Shown: positions 22,541-34,189 of the stretch, piece after piece
How positions within the stretch are numbered: position 1 is the stretch's first letter
How the letters are laid out: every line of letters begins with the position of its first letter
Origin: Trichostrongylus colubriformis
Lineage: Eukaryota > Nematoda > Chromadorea > Rhabditida > Trichostrongylidae
Direction of reading: 5' to 3'
Length of the DNA: 64,000 bases
NCBI GenBank assembly: GCA_963978905.1
Contig: OZ022259.1
Span: forward strand, 48,998,727 to 49,062,726
Made by a program: the position numbers and the translations under genes
Notes under the pieces: model-generated
The model's database searches: none
The model's input: the letters and a program-made list of their open reading frames with translations, nothing else
Told to the model about the DNA's origin: nothing

Positions 22541-22982
22541 GGAAAAGGTGATAATCCGATGGGGCAAGATCAGCGCTATAAGGCAGCAATTTTTATCCAA
22601 GCTCAAAAATTTTAAAAAAATTTAAAAAACTTTTTACCACTATTGAAAAAATGACTCGCCAAAAAATTCTCGAGCTTGGATAAAAATTGCTACCCCATCC
22701 ACCTTATAGCCCTGATCTTGCTCCATCGGATTATCACCTTTTCCTTTCCCTGTCTAACGCCATTCAAAGAAAAAAATTTTTATAATTTTTGTATTGAAAA
22801 TGAGGTTGACCTTGATATGTTTATTTTGCCGAAAAAGGTTAGCCGGGAGATGGAAGACAATAATACCTATAGATGCGCGAGAACTTGTACTACATATATA
22901 TGTACAGAAGAAATTTCTGGAAAGCAGTTTTGAGGAAAAAAAGCAAGTTTTAAAAAACGAAAGAACTTTCCCGACAACCTAA
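22541..22982 (+). mobile_element. Rearranged mariner 3' fragment
   Basis: At 22687-22782 a plus-strand frame keeps the C-terminal catalytic region of a mariner transposase (LLPHPPYSPDLAPSDYHLF), followed by a TAA at 22783-22785 and frameshifted remains. The right terminus is GAACTTTCCCGACAACCTAA with TA after it. The first 70 bases (22541-22610) are an inverted copy of 22672-22745, so the fragment folds back on itself and lacks the transposase N-terminus. Confidence 0.7.
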
Positions 22983-23143
22983 TAGATTGGCTAGCAGGAT
23001 ATGTTCTTTGAGGAAGCTGCCATTGCGCTCGATTACCACCACAACAAGCTTTCTCCATCTTATAGACACGCCCTTGCCCCCCCCCCCCTCGACATTAACA
23101 TTCATAATGCAGAAGGGCATAAGGAGCAGTAATAGAATTGAGG

Positions 23144-23365
23144 TGTGTACTCTTATGTCAGGATTTCGCCCGACGACGAGCGGCGTGCGACGCAGTCTGT
23201 GCAAGCTATGCTCGTCGCGTTCAGAACGATTACACGCTGATGTAAGGGCGCAATACGCAGCGATACTTGCAATCACTTCAAGACCCAACAACATGGCGCC
23301 TTTGCCTCGTCCGCACTGCTTCGCTTGCGACATGCCGCGGTGCGAAATCCTGACATAAGGGTGTC
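23144..23365. repeat. MITE of the CTTATGTCAGGATTTCGC family
   Basis: Ends GTACTCTTATGTCAGGATTT and AAATCCTGACATAAGGGTGT are inverted repeats. The interior is GC-rich. The 123- and 140-codon open frames crossing it are not called. Confidence 0.7.
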
Positions 23366-25885
23366 CACCCATAGTATTGCCGTACCTGCATCACTCCAAC
23401 ATCACTCTGCGTAATTTCCACATTCAGGGCTCTTTCTTTTTTCTTACTCCACCATTTATCCGATCCCAACACCTGGAAAATCTGCTATTTCCTTGATTCA
23501 GTGCGCAAAGAGGGTTATATGGTAATAGCATGACCTTTGGTGATCTGTCTTCCTCAACATCAATTTTGGAACGTTGCCCGGGAGAAAGCTGAAGTGAAGT
23601 AACGCTCATAAACTCATTAGCAAATTTATTCGAAAAATTGGCATATTTGAAAACGAAATATCTTTCATACCGCCTCGAAACATCGTTTCATTTCGTCTGA
23701 TTTTGACCTAAACTGTCTGATGATGTCACGGCTGAAAATCAAGGAAAAGACCATACTGTTTGGCTGTTCTAGTTGCTTCGGTTGATTTCGTTCTCGGAGT
23801 ATCAGCTACGCCAGTGCTGGACTTCGAAAGTGGAGGACACTTATGCTGAAAGGGAAAGTTTGCAGCCGGAGAATATTAAGAATCTACATATCAGGATAAG
23901 ACTGTAGATGTTTGAAAGGAAATCAGGGCAGTTTATTCAACATGTAATACATTAGATATCATTCCAACCAGTTGATCATCGATTGATATAGGCCACTGGC
24001 TACTGGCCAGGACCTTTTCCCATCGAATGGACGTGGCAACGACAAATTTCATGAAGAAGGAAAGGAGCTGTGACGCGATCCATTCATCGACGGTCCAGAC
24101 TACGAATATGTTCAACATTTGAGCCTTTTGCAGGCCTTCAGACTTCTGCGAGGTATTCTCAACCAGCGTCAAGCCCAGCGTCGGCGTCGTGAGAATTTTT
24201 AAAGGGAACGGCCTCCATGTTTGACGATTTCTATTGTGGTCAGTCTGTCTCAGAGTATAATTATCGATTGACGTTGGAGCTATAGTGATCACCACACCAG
24301 TCCAATCAATAAAAAGAGCAGGTCTTTCAGATTTCTCCCCGTCCCTTCATTGAGGATTCCTCGACGCTGGTCCCAACAATCAGCTTAGATAACTGCGGGT
24401 CGTGACAGACTCAGGCAATGTCTAACCCCTCAGCCTCGCTCTCGTTGTCTTCACAATGTGTGGTCGATAGTCGTTGGTGAGAGTGTGAAGCTTGTGCCAG
24501 TTCCTGCTCAAGATGGAGTTCTGATAAAGCACGTGTCGCAGTTTAAACGGGATGTCGCTGCTTTAGTAGGTTAGGTGCTTTTCAGCGCCTCACTGGTCTA
24601 AAATCGTTCTCGTGATCTTCCTGAAAGGTCCTGGAGTGCAGTGACCAATGTGGAAGGTTGATGAAATCTGGTCTTTCTTGAATGAGGATGTAACTTGTAA
24701 CTTTGGCTCTGTGGCAGCCATTACAACCTCCCGTCCAGACCAATTTATGATAGTTATTCCAACCCAAACTATGATGAAGTTTGTCCAGTTAATCGTGCTC
24801 TCAGATTAGAAAATTCTGATGTCATCAGTATCCGTTCGTCGTCTGAAGGAAGAAGCCGCGAATGATACCAAAAAGCGTTGCCTACCACCCCTCCTAGAGA
24901 TGCTTTTTTTGCGGTGAGGGGGTATTACATATCCATGCCCATCTAGTATATTCACTCTGTCACTTTTGTGGAAGCTGGCAAAATGAAGTTAATGACAGCA
25001 GGAGGGGCATCGTTGGCTTACGGTATGGTCTTCTTGCAATTTCGCACAAGCCGCCTTACTAAGACGTCGAGTTTGAATTCATTGTGTTTTTGATCATTAT
25101 GATCACACCTATTTCTCACTCTTTCGCTTTTTCATTGTTTCTTGCTGTGGGCTGTTTCATTTTTTTAACATCAGCATGAACGAAATCTAATGAAGTCTGC
25201 ACTTCGATCTGAAGCGTGTTCCGAGGTGAAGCACGCCAAAATCGCAACAGCGTCCCGAAGACACGTTTTCCAACGCGATTTTCGCTATACATTATTTTTC
25301 CCACGTTCAAATGTTTGTTTGCAATTGCAGAGGGCAGTAATCTGAAATACGCTTCACTATCAGGGCCCCTCTCGGTGGCGAGGGCGAAATTCACCGAGTG
25401 GAAACCCGCTCCTATACCAGATAGGACGCGGAAATGCATCGAAGCTCGCCCGTTGCACCTTTATGCCCCGGTTCGCTACCAAAACAATCCCTTGGTGCAT
25501 TGTTGTAGAATGAAAGAAGAACTATCTTATCCTCACTGATAACACGAGAAAATTGCGAAGGAAGGGCCTATACCAACGCAGTAGAGTTCATGATACAGCT
25601 CAATCAATCTGATATCCTTTAGCAAACGCCTCCAAAGACTCGATTCTCTGCCATCTTATCGTAACTTTCCAACTTTTTTAAATTAGTTCGAGAACGGACT
25701 CTTTTTCCTGAAGCGTCCCAATTCCTTCTCTTTCTTTCTATTTCTGATCTTTTTCATGGAAGCATTCAACTCTCCATTTTTGCGCAGCGAGCTATGGGCC
25801 ACTTAAAGAAACCGTCCACACACTGATTAATTGAGAGAAACTTCTTTATCCTGCGTTTTTCTCTGTTTTTGAAGATACGACTTAC
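23366..25885. other. No confirmed gene; could hold downstream exons of the minus-strand gene starting at 26005
   Basis: Minus-strand frames at 25337-25116 (after GTATTTCAG; contains SAIANKHLNVGKIMYSENRV) and 24295-23933 have protein-like stretches, but I cannot link them by splice phase or name a family. Confidence 0.3.
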
Positions 25886-26005
25886 CGTGGAAGTGCGAGA
25901 CGACACACGTTTTCGAACGCAGAGTATCGATAGAAGATTCGTGACGAACATAATCATAACAATGAATGGGAATTCTGCTCTACTCAATTCCAATTGATTA
26001 TTCAT
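25886..26005 (-). CDS. Candidate first coding exon of a membrane protein
   Basis: On the minus strand, ACCTTTCAG is followed ten bases later by an ATG (26005-26003). The 40-codon exon ends exactly at ACG|GTAAGT (donor 25885-25880). The peptide starts MNNQLELSRAEF, then has a hydrophobic segment of about 17 residues (PFIVMIMFVTNLLSILC) and a basic stretch (VRKRVSSRTST). This fits a signal anchor or first transmembrane helix with cytoplasmic basic residues. Both splice signals are strong. The downstream exons were not identified, so the product is unknown. Confidence 0.45.
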
Positions 26006-26490
26006 AAGTTTTAAACTGAAAGGTAAATGAACGTCTTCACATACCCCGACTAAATCATGGTTCACGTACCGAGAAAGATGATACGATTTATGATGAAACA
26101 CCCAGCTGAAGCCACAGCTCCCTTGGACCATAGCACTACAAATGAACCTACCCAGCGAGTACATGTTACACAATACAACTACTGATAACATGTACATATT
26201 ATCGATATCACTTTCGCCCCCGCTTCTTTTCACACGACCAGTGTGATAACGGCACATATGTTTTGCCCTTGGGTAGTACTGTATCCCGGGGTGTAGGTTG
26301 GGACACACAGAATTTGACCTCGGCCTGCGACCCTGTGACCCAAGCCTGTGGCCTCAACCCTGTCCATAGGTTGTTCAAACAACTTGTTCATGTTGATCCT
26401 ATCTTCCCCACAAGTCTATTCCGCCGTATTCATGTCTTGGTGATTCTACCGTAACTGTATGAATACTGAAATGCGGCATTGAAACCAACG

Positions 26491-26770
26491 AATTGGATCT
26501 TTTCTGAGGTATGGAAGGCTTTGCTTTAATTTTTTCCCAATTTGGAAATTCAGGTAGACCACTAGCTACGCCGCTGTTTTCATGTTTTGGTGATCATCCT
26601 GTGACATTATACCTTTTCCAGGTATGTATGAATACTGAACTTTTTCAGGTGTAATATCACGGTGTGATCACCAAGACATGAATACAGCGATGTACCTAGT
26701 GGTAAACCTGAATTTGCAAATTGAGAAAAAATTAAAGCAAAGCCTTCCATACCTCGGAGAAGATCCGATT
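26491..26770. repeat. Foldback element with about 120-base arms
   Basis: AGGTATGGAAGGCTTTGCTT (from about 26507) is inverted at 26734-26753, and arms of similar quality continue to TGGTGATCA on each side of a loop of about 35 bases. A third partial copy of one arm (CGTATTCATGTCTTGGTGAT) lies at about 26425-26445. Open frames across it (90 and 147 codons) are discounted. Confidence 0.8.
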
Positions 26771-27103
26771 TGTTGTTGGTGTCGGTGCCACTTTCAGAAT
26801 TCGTACAATGGTCTAGTTGTTCGGAAATATCTAGAAAACTGCCACATAAACAGACGTTCTTGCCGTTCCCATGTAATCCCAACCGTGCTGTCTGCAGCTT
26901 TTTGGATTTCTTACAGAGATGAAAGGGAAGAATCGTTATCCGACCCTTGAAGGAGTACTCTTGCCTTTCCAATGGCACGCGCTTCCTCCATTTATGACGC
27001 TGGAATTGCACAAATGCTATTGTGCCGGCATAATCAAGGTAGCTTTGCAAACCTATACATCCGTAATCATTATGACAGCATAACCATTGAATTCCAATTT
27101 CAG

Positions 27104-28140
27104 AAGGCGTGTTCGCTGGACCTGCACGCGCTGGTGGCCGACGGTGTGCATGATTTACAGTCGGACGCCACCAGCAAAACGGGACAACTCTATGTTATCC
27201 ATGGAGTCCTGCGCAGCCGAGTGGATGCGCCGATGTGATTCGCTATCACGAGAAGAAAGACGGAGGCGGTGTACCGGAGGAATTTGGAATGATGAAAGAA
27301 GCGATGACACCGACAACACTGCAGGGCTTACGCGTCGTACTGGATTCTGAAAAGGCTGCCATCAACGCAGCGAAGGCTGTATTTCCGAGCGCATCGGTTG
27401 AGAGATGCGCATTCCATCTGGCGCAGGCACGGAAAAAGAAAAGGTACGCACTCGGACTGCGCCAGTACGTGCGTGGGGCTCAAAAGAGTGGGAGAATAAA
27501 GTCGTGGTGGAGCATCATCAAGGGACTCGTATTCCTCCTACCACACCTACACCGGCGAGTCCAGGCCCTGTGGCAACTTCCTGTAACGCGAAGTTATGCC
27601 GCGTATGACAGGTGCCGCAGTTTCCTTGAATACCTACGCACCAACTGGTACGCAGGACCATTCAGGGATCTGTGGAACAAGTGGGGCGTTAAGGAGCCGA
27701 GGACGTCAACTATTGCCGAGTCATTTAACCGGTGAGTTTTCAGCTTAAGATCATTGCACAAAAAAGTGTCATTTCTAGCTTGATTCTCCTTGTGTTTCAA
27801 CTACTCGGCGTTCTACTTGGGGTAAAACATCCGCTTATGAGCAAATTAATACTTGCCCTTCAAGGCTGCGTAAGCGATGCGAAGGGAGCACTCCTATATC
27901 ATGAAGCGGTTGGTCTTTTGCGATTCACTATTTAATTTTGCAGGTGAACCACCATTCTGCAGCACAGAACGGAAGGGAAGAAGATTCGAAGGAGGGACAT
28001 CCTGCGACGGCGCCGTGTTGCATGGGAGATGAACTGTGTCAAATCCGTTCTGAAGGAGACTCGGAGATTCCTTCGCACTGTCGTGATCACCACCTACTGT
28101 CTCAGGATGTCACGGTTTGTGGCGGAGAAGATCCTATGAA
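27104..28140 (+). pseudogene. Broken MULE (Mutator-like) transposase gene
   Basis: After ATTTCAG (27103) the frame reads ADGVHDLQSDATSKTGQLYV, typical of the MULE DDE domain start. It then meets a TGA at 27236-27238, where the family usually has a Cys codon (VDAP-M-C-F-AITR). About 50 bases later it shifts frame near 27285 and continues TTLQGLRVVLDSEKAAINAA, VFPSASVERCAFHLAQA, IKGLVFLLPHLHRRV, and LRTNWYAGPFRDLWNKWGV to AESFNR at a GTGAGT donor (27732). Two more degraded pieces follow: LGVLLGVKHPLMSKLILALQ (about 27797-27895) and an Arg-rich tail from 27944. Catalytic Asp (VVLDSE) and the C/H motif (CAFHLAQ) are present. No terminal inverted repeats were recognised. It is inactive. Confidence 0.8.
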
Positions 28141-28979
28141 ATAGTGGGACTTCGCGAACCGTACCGACGCCAGCTATTAACCAAACGGCCCTCTTTAGGG
28201 CCACCAGTGGCAACGAATACACAAAAGAAATTATTTTAATATGAATATATCACAAAATGGAAATAAATATAACACAACCGGGGTACAGCAGACGGGCGGG
28301 GAGGTCAAATCAGCACGCCGCGAAGGTTGCTCCTCCTTCGCCGTCAACTCGCCCTACTGCAGGACTACAGGGAGAGACGCTGTGCTGCGGGTTTATAATA
28401 AGACCCCAAGCCGCACTTCTCAATGCGAGTTTCGCCACACATCACCTCTTCTGAAGTAGGTCTGTTTTCAGAGAACATGTATTCATAGTTTCAGTTTTTC
28501 CTTACGATTTCCGGTGCCTTCAAATACAGAGATTTATACATGTGCACGATTAATGAATCAGTCGCTTGCATCGTGGTCGCCATGACCGTTTGATTGATTC
28601 TAATCTCCCCAATGCTGCGTTCCTCTGCACTAGTGGCGTAAGACCGCCACAAAACTCTGAAATTTTCCTCACAAAGATTCTTTTATTTTTCTTAGAGTTG
28701 CTCCGTCCTTGTTGATTTTCTAATCATGCTCCATCATTAACATGTGTTTGAGCCGTGACGGTTAGCATGTTCCCACTCATGCTACTTCAAGACTGCATTT
28801 TTCAGATTCCGGCATTTCCTCATGGAATTATCGAGTGTTTCACATTCTCCGACCTAAGGAATCGAACCAAGTGAACAGGTTGGTATTGTTAAGCATCGAA
28901 TCTTGCCTTCATATAGCGAGATAGCAGCACCACTGTCAGCGCAATAGACAAACAGCGACACTTTGTAGGCATGTAGAGT
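28141..28979. other. No gene seen
   Basis: May include the 3' flank of the MULE. A GC-rich block (28270-28440) stands out but has no partner in the window. Confidence 0.4.
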
Positions 28980-30260
28980 TGCACTCCATCACACCATGTC
29001 TTTCTAAATAGGTCATTTTAAATAGGTCAGTGCATCTCTTAGCTCAATTTCCTTCTCTGCATTAATCTATAATGGCATTGTGGTGCGTTTCTCAAACTCT
29101 GCAAAAAAATTTCGCTGCTTCATTTTTCCTATACTCCACAGACAGGTCCCAGCATTCTGCTTACTTTTTTCGGGTTGGTTTTTGATTGCAAATTTCATAA
29201 CTTTTTTGATCCAGTGATCATGCAAACAATTGCCCTCTTTACCAGATCTTAGATCTAGATTTGTTATTATTGGGTAGAGGAATAAGATTCCGCCGTTTTT
29301 TTATTCTCTGTGTTTCACAACGATCTGTCATCTTTCTACAAAGCTTATGTATGTGTTCGCTCTTTCTGCTCTATAAAACGGTGGTACTTGCTTCAAGATT
29401 CTCTCTTCCTCGCCTACCATCGACATTAAAGAGAATTTTCATATATGCATTCGATAGAACTTTTTCTGTTCTACAGGAAAGTGCCACTCGTCTGTTGCAT
29501 TCTTTCATAGTTCAATATTTTAGAGAGAAAATGGGGTCAGCAAAAATCCATTCCCACTTTTTTTGCCGAAAATCGAGATTTTACTGAACACTTATTGTAC
29601 CATGAAAAACTCCCAGTTATAACAGTAGATTGATCAGCAATGTTTTTTTATCTTATTTGATTTCACCTGACGTGGAAGGTCCGCTAATTTGGACCTTGAT
29701 GCGCCTAAGTGCAGATCTTCTCTACAAATTATTCCATTTCTAAACCTTAAAATTAAGAGACAGTCAGCGATCAATAACAAATGAGACCGTTTTGTAGAGC
29801 TGAAAAGGCTCTATATAAAATGTATGCGCATATTTTTTTGAGCCCGATGGCAGATGAAAAAGAGGAAGTGGCGAGAGTGCAAACTACTGCCTTCAGACTA
29901 CTTCATTTCTAAACCTCAGATATATTAAGCAATCAAAGGAATCAAAAAACAACTGCTGTGGTTTTGTGGAGCAGAAGAAGCTCTATCAAACGCATTTATA
30001 GGCTTCGTCTAAAGATGAAAAGATTTGCTAAACAGAGAGATAAGAAATGGGCGGAAACATGTTCCTCAACCCGAAATTCGGAAGCACAATAAATCCGTCG
30101 TTGTCCTCATGCTCGTATTCTGTAAGACTGAAAGTACAAATAGATTCCAATATCCTACTTCACCACTTATAACTTTCGATGCTTTGCGAATACGCATAGA
30201 CGACCGTAATCACAGAACGTACTTGTAATTGCTTATAAAAGTGTATGAGTCTTTAAATAA
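28980..30260. repeat. Old duplicated segment, copy 1
   Basis: Blocks at 29030-29250 (ATCTATAATGGC, GGTGCGTTTCTC, AGGTCCCAGCA, TTGATCCAGTGATCATGCAAA) and 30120-30260 (ACTGAAAGTACAAA, CGATGCTTTGCGAATACGCA, TAGACGA) align in order with 34970-35400. About 870 bases lie in between that copy 2 lacks. On the minus strand both copies keep a KKSKECWDL-like peptide, so a decayed gene may underlie them. Confidence 0.5.
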
Positions 30261-30298
30261 AATCTTATTGATAGGTACATGTTCGTGGAACCCATAGT

Positions 30299-30380
30299 CC
30301 GTACCCATATTACCCATATTTCCCATATAGGTACCCATATTGGTACCTATTGGTACCCATATTACCGTGGTACTCATATT
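30299..30380. repeat. Short tandem repeat (GGTACCCATATT)n-like
   Basis: Six or seven imperfect units of TACCCATATT and GGTACCCATATT. Confidence 0.75.
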
Positions 30381-30689
30381 TCTGTGTAGATGGTACCGTG
30401 TTTGATTTTGGAAGAGGATTCAAAATTGTCCCTTTTGTTATACATCTTGGTACTAACCTTATTGCTTTTGATTTTGATTTCTAGGTCCAATTAATTGCAT
30501 TTATTATAATTTTCGTGAGTAGTTTCTAATTTAAACTATCCTACTATTTATAATCGCCCAAGTGTGTCTGTTGGTGTGTGTTTGTGTGTTTGACCGGAAA
30601 TTCATATCTCGCGATCGATTTCAATCAAGCCCAATTAGCATGCTTCAATGTGTAACACGCATAGTAGTGTGCGCCAGCCCAACTGGTTA

Positions 30690-30880
30690 TCATATATCAT
30701 GTTAATTCCCTTAGAAGTAGTGGTAGCATCTGTATTGTGTAGAACTAGGATATCATCCATATACCTAAAAGGTTTGAAGTTAGAATTGGTGTTCTTGATT
30801 TGCTTGAGAGAGTAAACGAATTCATAACGGACAAGGTTAAATCTGCCAAAAGGCTACTTTGTGGTACTTCAATTTTTTAA
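30690..30880 (-). pseudogene. Reverse transcriptase remnant (YMDD box)
   Basis: On the minus strand, 30770-30745 encodes FRYMDDIL, the RT catalytic box. Just before it, in a shifted frame, SSLLADLTLSVMN (about 30870-30830) resembles the preceding SPLLADL-type motif of Penelope-like and some other RTs. The copy is frameshifted and no other RT motifs, endonuclease or ends were found. Assignment to a retroelement class is uncertain. Confidence 0.5.
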
Positions 30881-31891
30881 ATGAAAATGTATTCTGAAAA
30901 TTTGCAGAAACTCTTGTTGGGTGAGTAATCTATGAAGTAGAGAATGTCTGTTATAGTATAGTAGTGATAATTTTTTTTCAAGGGATTATTATTGATGTGA
31001 AACGTTCTGTGATTATTAGTGGCTTTGTATTTTTTGTTGCTATTTTACTAGCAAATTTTTGAGTATTTCTCTAATTAAGCATTATTTTATTATGAGGTAG
31101 GTTGGTGATCATATTTGTGAAGTCAGGTGAGAATAGTTTAGTATCATTCATTCCGATTTTGTGCAATTCTTCATCCATCATTTATTTTATTCATATTTAT
31201 CTTCGAACGTGGCATTTCTACTTCATGTTTACAATATGCCTTCAATGTTCGCAGGTCCCACTCATCACAACTAAAGCTGCTTTTGGATACCAAAAAATTT
31301 TAACATCGTAATTAACATGAACATGGTTTTGATCATTGAAATCGTATTAACATAGACATGGTTTTAATCATTAAAATTGTTTCTTATAAATCTAAATTAT
31401 TAATTACGACCAAATATTATAATTCACTAGACTCTTGATGGATTTGAAGCACCTTTCTTATTGGTCTTCCAGAAGTTACCTCTTTTGTTCACCACTCATA
31501 GTCATTTCCTATAACTAGCTGAATAAGAATAAATTGATTACTTGTCAAGTTAGTTCTCTTACCTTAGGAACCGACAAATTACTCAAGCCGGGCAACATCA
31601 AATCTCCATACTTTATGTTTCCCATCTAAACTCTGTAATTATAGTGACTAAGACTATTTAGCTCGATAATACACCAACTTTCAGATCATTTTTATCTCTC
31701 TCATTCAGCAAAACTTCGATGGGTAATCCTTTCCATTCGGATGAAGTTATATTTAGTCTAATGGCCGCCATAGATGGTTTAAGTATCTTGAAAGAACTAG
31801 TTTTCTTATAATCGAAACAATATAACAAAACATGAAGAGCTCATTCTCACCAAGTCCTTCCCTATAAGCAAGCTTCCTATTCCAACATATA
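30881..31891. other. AT-rich, probably decayed retroelement body
   Basis: Minus-strand fragments with protein-like composition occur (for example PDFTNMITNLP and SEWKGLPIEVLLNERDKND). They are interrupted and could be upstream parts of the RT element at 30690-30880. I cannot prove this. Confidence 0.3.
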
Positions 31892-32397
31892 CAGTAGCGC
31901 TCAAAAGTCTCCGGCGAAATGGTCTTTCACTTGGGGTTTTTCCCTTGTAACTTTTTTGCAACTACACCGATCTAAGAGGAATTTTAGTATGTTGTACTTG
32001 GATACCCTGCATACTTAATATATTATTTTGGCGCTCAACGGTATAAGTTACGTGGTTAAATGCAATTTTTTTTGTTTTTGGGGTGAAATCGCTATGCCGT
32101 CCCGCTGTGCCGCTGTCATCAAAAGGTGGTCTCTCTACAATATATTAATGTTCTCTGAGGCTTGCTCGTTTTGTTTTTGTAAAGAAAGCCGTTCCCCTTG
32201 ACCAAGCCTTTTACTTTTTTGGGTGGTCTTGTAGTAAATTCTTGTAAGAAACCAGAAAAGTGTCAAGCGGCACTCAAGTAGAAGGAAATGTTGACAATAG
32301 GTTCAGGCATCACATATTAAAATTTTGTCAAATTTGGTCAAGTAGAAAAAAAAGTTATGACAAAAGAGTTTTGGCCGAAGACTTTTGAGCGCTACTG
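31892..32397. mobile_element. Non-autonomous Tc1/mariner-type TIR element (506 bp)
   Basis: Inverted termini CAGTAGCGCTCAAAAGTCT and AGACTTTTGAGCGCTACTG are flanked by TA at 31890-31891 and 32398-32399. The TA duplication and CAGT-like ends fit Tc1/mariner. No transposase frame is visible. The insertion lies in the AT-rich decayed region. Confidence 0.85.
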
Positions 32398-33402
32398 TAT
32401 GTCGGGCACCTTCGAACCTTCTTTGGCATATAATGAATTTATTTTCTTCTTATCAATAAACAAGTAAGCCAGTTTCGAAGATTTTAATTCTCTTTAGGCT
32501 GATTGGCTGATACTCTTCAATCGACAGTTTCTAATGGAATGAGAGATTGACTTCAAGAACAGTGAGACAGATATGGTCTTAGGAGATTCATTACAGCCAC
32601 AAATAGGAAATTGAATACTAATGGGTAAATGAGGGTTGGAAATAGACAGCTGTGAACTGACATCTTTAGCGCTTCCAGCTTCCTATATAGGCATTGTAGG
32701 AGCGTGCCTCTGTATTTACGATGAGTGGGGACTTTTCAAGTTGCTTGCACTGTCGAGCCACGCGTATGTAGTGGCGTAGCCCAAGTGCAAATGCATTTTT
32801 CTTCCTGTCCTACGCATGCGCCAGGTGAAAAGCGCACACTTCTGCCAACGTACTCCGAAAAATCTTCGTCACCGCTACTACAGCGGCTTTGTCGTAATCC
32901 AGCACTATGCGCGGGCGTTCAGGCCTAGCACATACCATTACCGCAATCTTCAGCATCTCAAATATACTTTCATACGCAACTTGGGTCTCTCCGAAATATA
33001 TACATTACTCTGCAGAAATAATTGGTAGGAGTTGTATCTGAACGTATCCGTTCTTATAGCAGAAAGTAGAGGAACACCTATGGAGTTTCCCAACACTTCG
33101 TGGATGATGTACAGCTAATCCAGTTTGTTGGTGGCTAGCGGCTCAAATTGGCTATCCGTCACAAGCGCAATAGGCCCACTTGGCACGCTTTCTGCAACTA
33201 GAGCAGCTTCGCTCAAAAAATATTTCGGTCAGATGATTGCAAAAAATATTGAAACACATACTCGAATCAACTCCAGTATTCGGTCGGAAAAGTAAGTGTG
33301 CTAGGCGGAAAGTGAATGCTGGAGAGCGGCTTCCATCTGGGAGGGATGCATTTGCTTGAATATGCGCCATGAAAATGACTCATTGGTCATCTTCAGACAG
33401 AG
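32398..33402. other. No gene seen
   Basis: A 72-codon minus-strand frame (33370-33152) has no recognised motif. Confidence 0.4.
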
Positions 33403-33850
33403 CTTTTTCGGCTTCATCTCCATCTTTCAATGCCACTATTCTTTGTGCGATTGATTCGCGGATTTTTTCATCTGGCTTTTTGATGGGTGGCGGCCTTTGT
33501 TAAGACCTAGCCATCCAGCTAGCGTCTTATCTTGAAGGCCTGAAATCGGAACAGTAGTCTTTTTTGCCCAGCCTACTGGTAGGTTCGGTGCAAAGTACAA
33601 TGCCAAACTGGCAATTCAGGAACGAGCTTTTTCGGCTTCATCTCCATCTTCCATTGCAATTCCTTGCGCGATTAATTCGCAGATTTTCTCCATCTGGCTT
33701 TTGATGGGTGGCGGCCTTCGTTAGAAGCTATCGTTAGAAGCTAACCATTTAGTTAGCGTCTTGTCCAAGGCCTGAAAACGGAACAGTAGTCTTCTTTGTC
33801 CAGCCTACTGGCCGATTGAATACAAAGTACAATGCCGAACTGGCAATGCA
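33403..33850 (-). repeat. Direct tandem duplication, two copies of about 220 bases
   Basis: Copy 1 (33403-33612) and copy 2 (33626-33848) share GAGCTTTTTCGGCTTCATCT, GATGGGTGGCGGCCTT and GGAACAGTAGTCTT. Read on the minus strand both have TTTCAG before a GCCTT block and encode related peptides, one open as KKPDEKIRESIAQRIVALKD. This suggests a duplicated, partly broken exon. The product is unknown. Confidence 0.6.
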
Positions 33851-34189
33851 TTCCGCCTGCAGTTTGGCCAATTCATTTACATTTATCAATTCAAATTTAA
33901 CATACAGAACCCACCTACCTTCCTACCTTAACAGACATATACGAACCACCACCACACTAACGATCCATCATGGATTATCTTTTATGCTGACTCAATGCTT
34001 TCTCATCCGGCTACCGCTTCGAGAACCCGGATCTGAAGTGCCAAGATTGAGTGAGTAATCCCAAATCAGTTCTCACCTCAATGCTGATCTTCTTGGCTTG
34101 TGGCCTTCCTTATTTAAAAAAAAAAAACTGAGTCATGTCAAAGGCTGCTTCATCAGAATTATGCTGTTTGAGCTTCCTCTGCGATCCGT

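Noticed and set aside
22987..23358. 123- and 140-codon frames on both strands
   Set aside because: They span a GC-rich MITE with inverted ends. Open frames on both strands are a composition effect.
25766..26308. 180-codon minus-strand open frame as one protein
   Set aside because: It begins at a GTG with no context and runs past a perfect GTAAGT donor. Only the internal ATG exon (26005-25886) is supported.
26607..27050. 147-codon minus-strand open frame
   Set aside because: It mostly lies in the hairpin arms of the foldback at 26491-26770.
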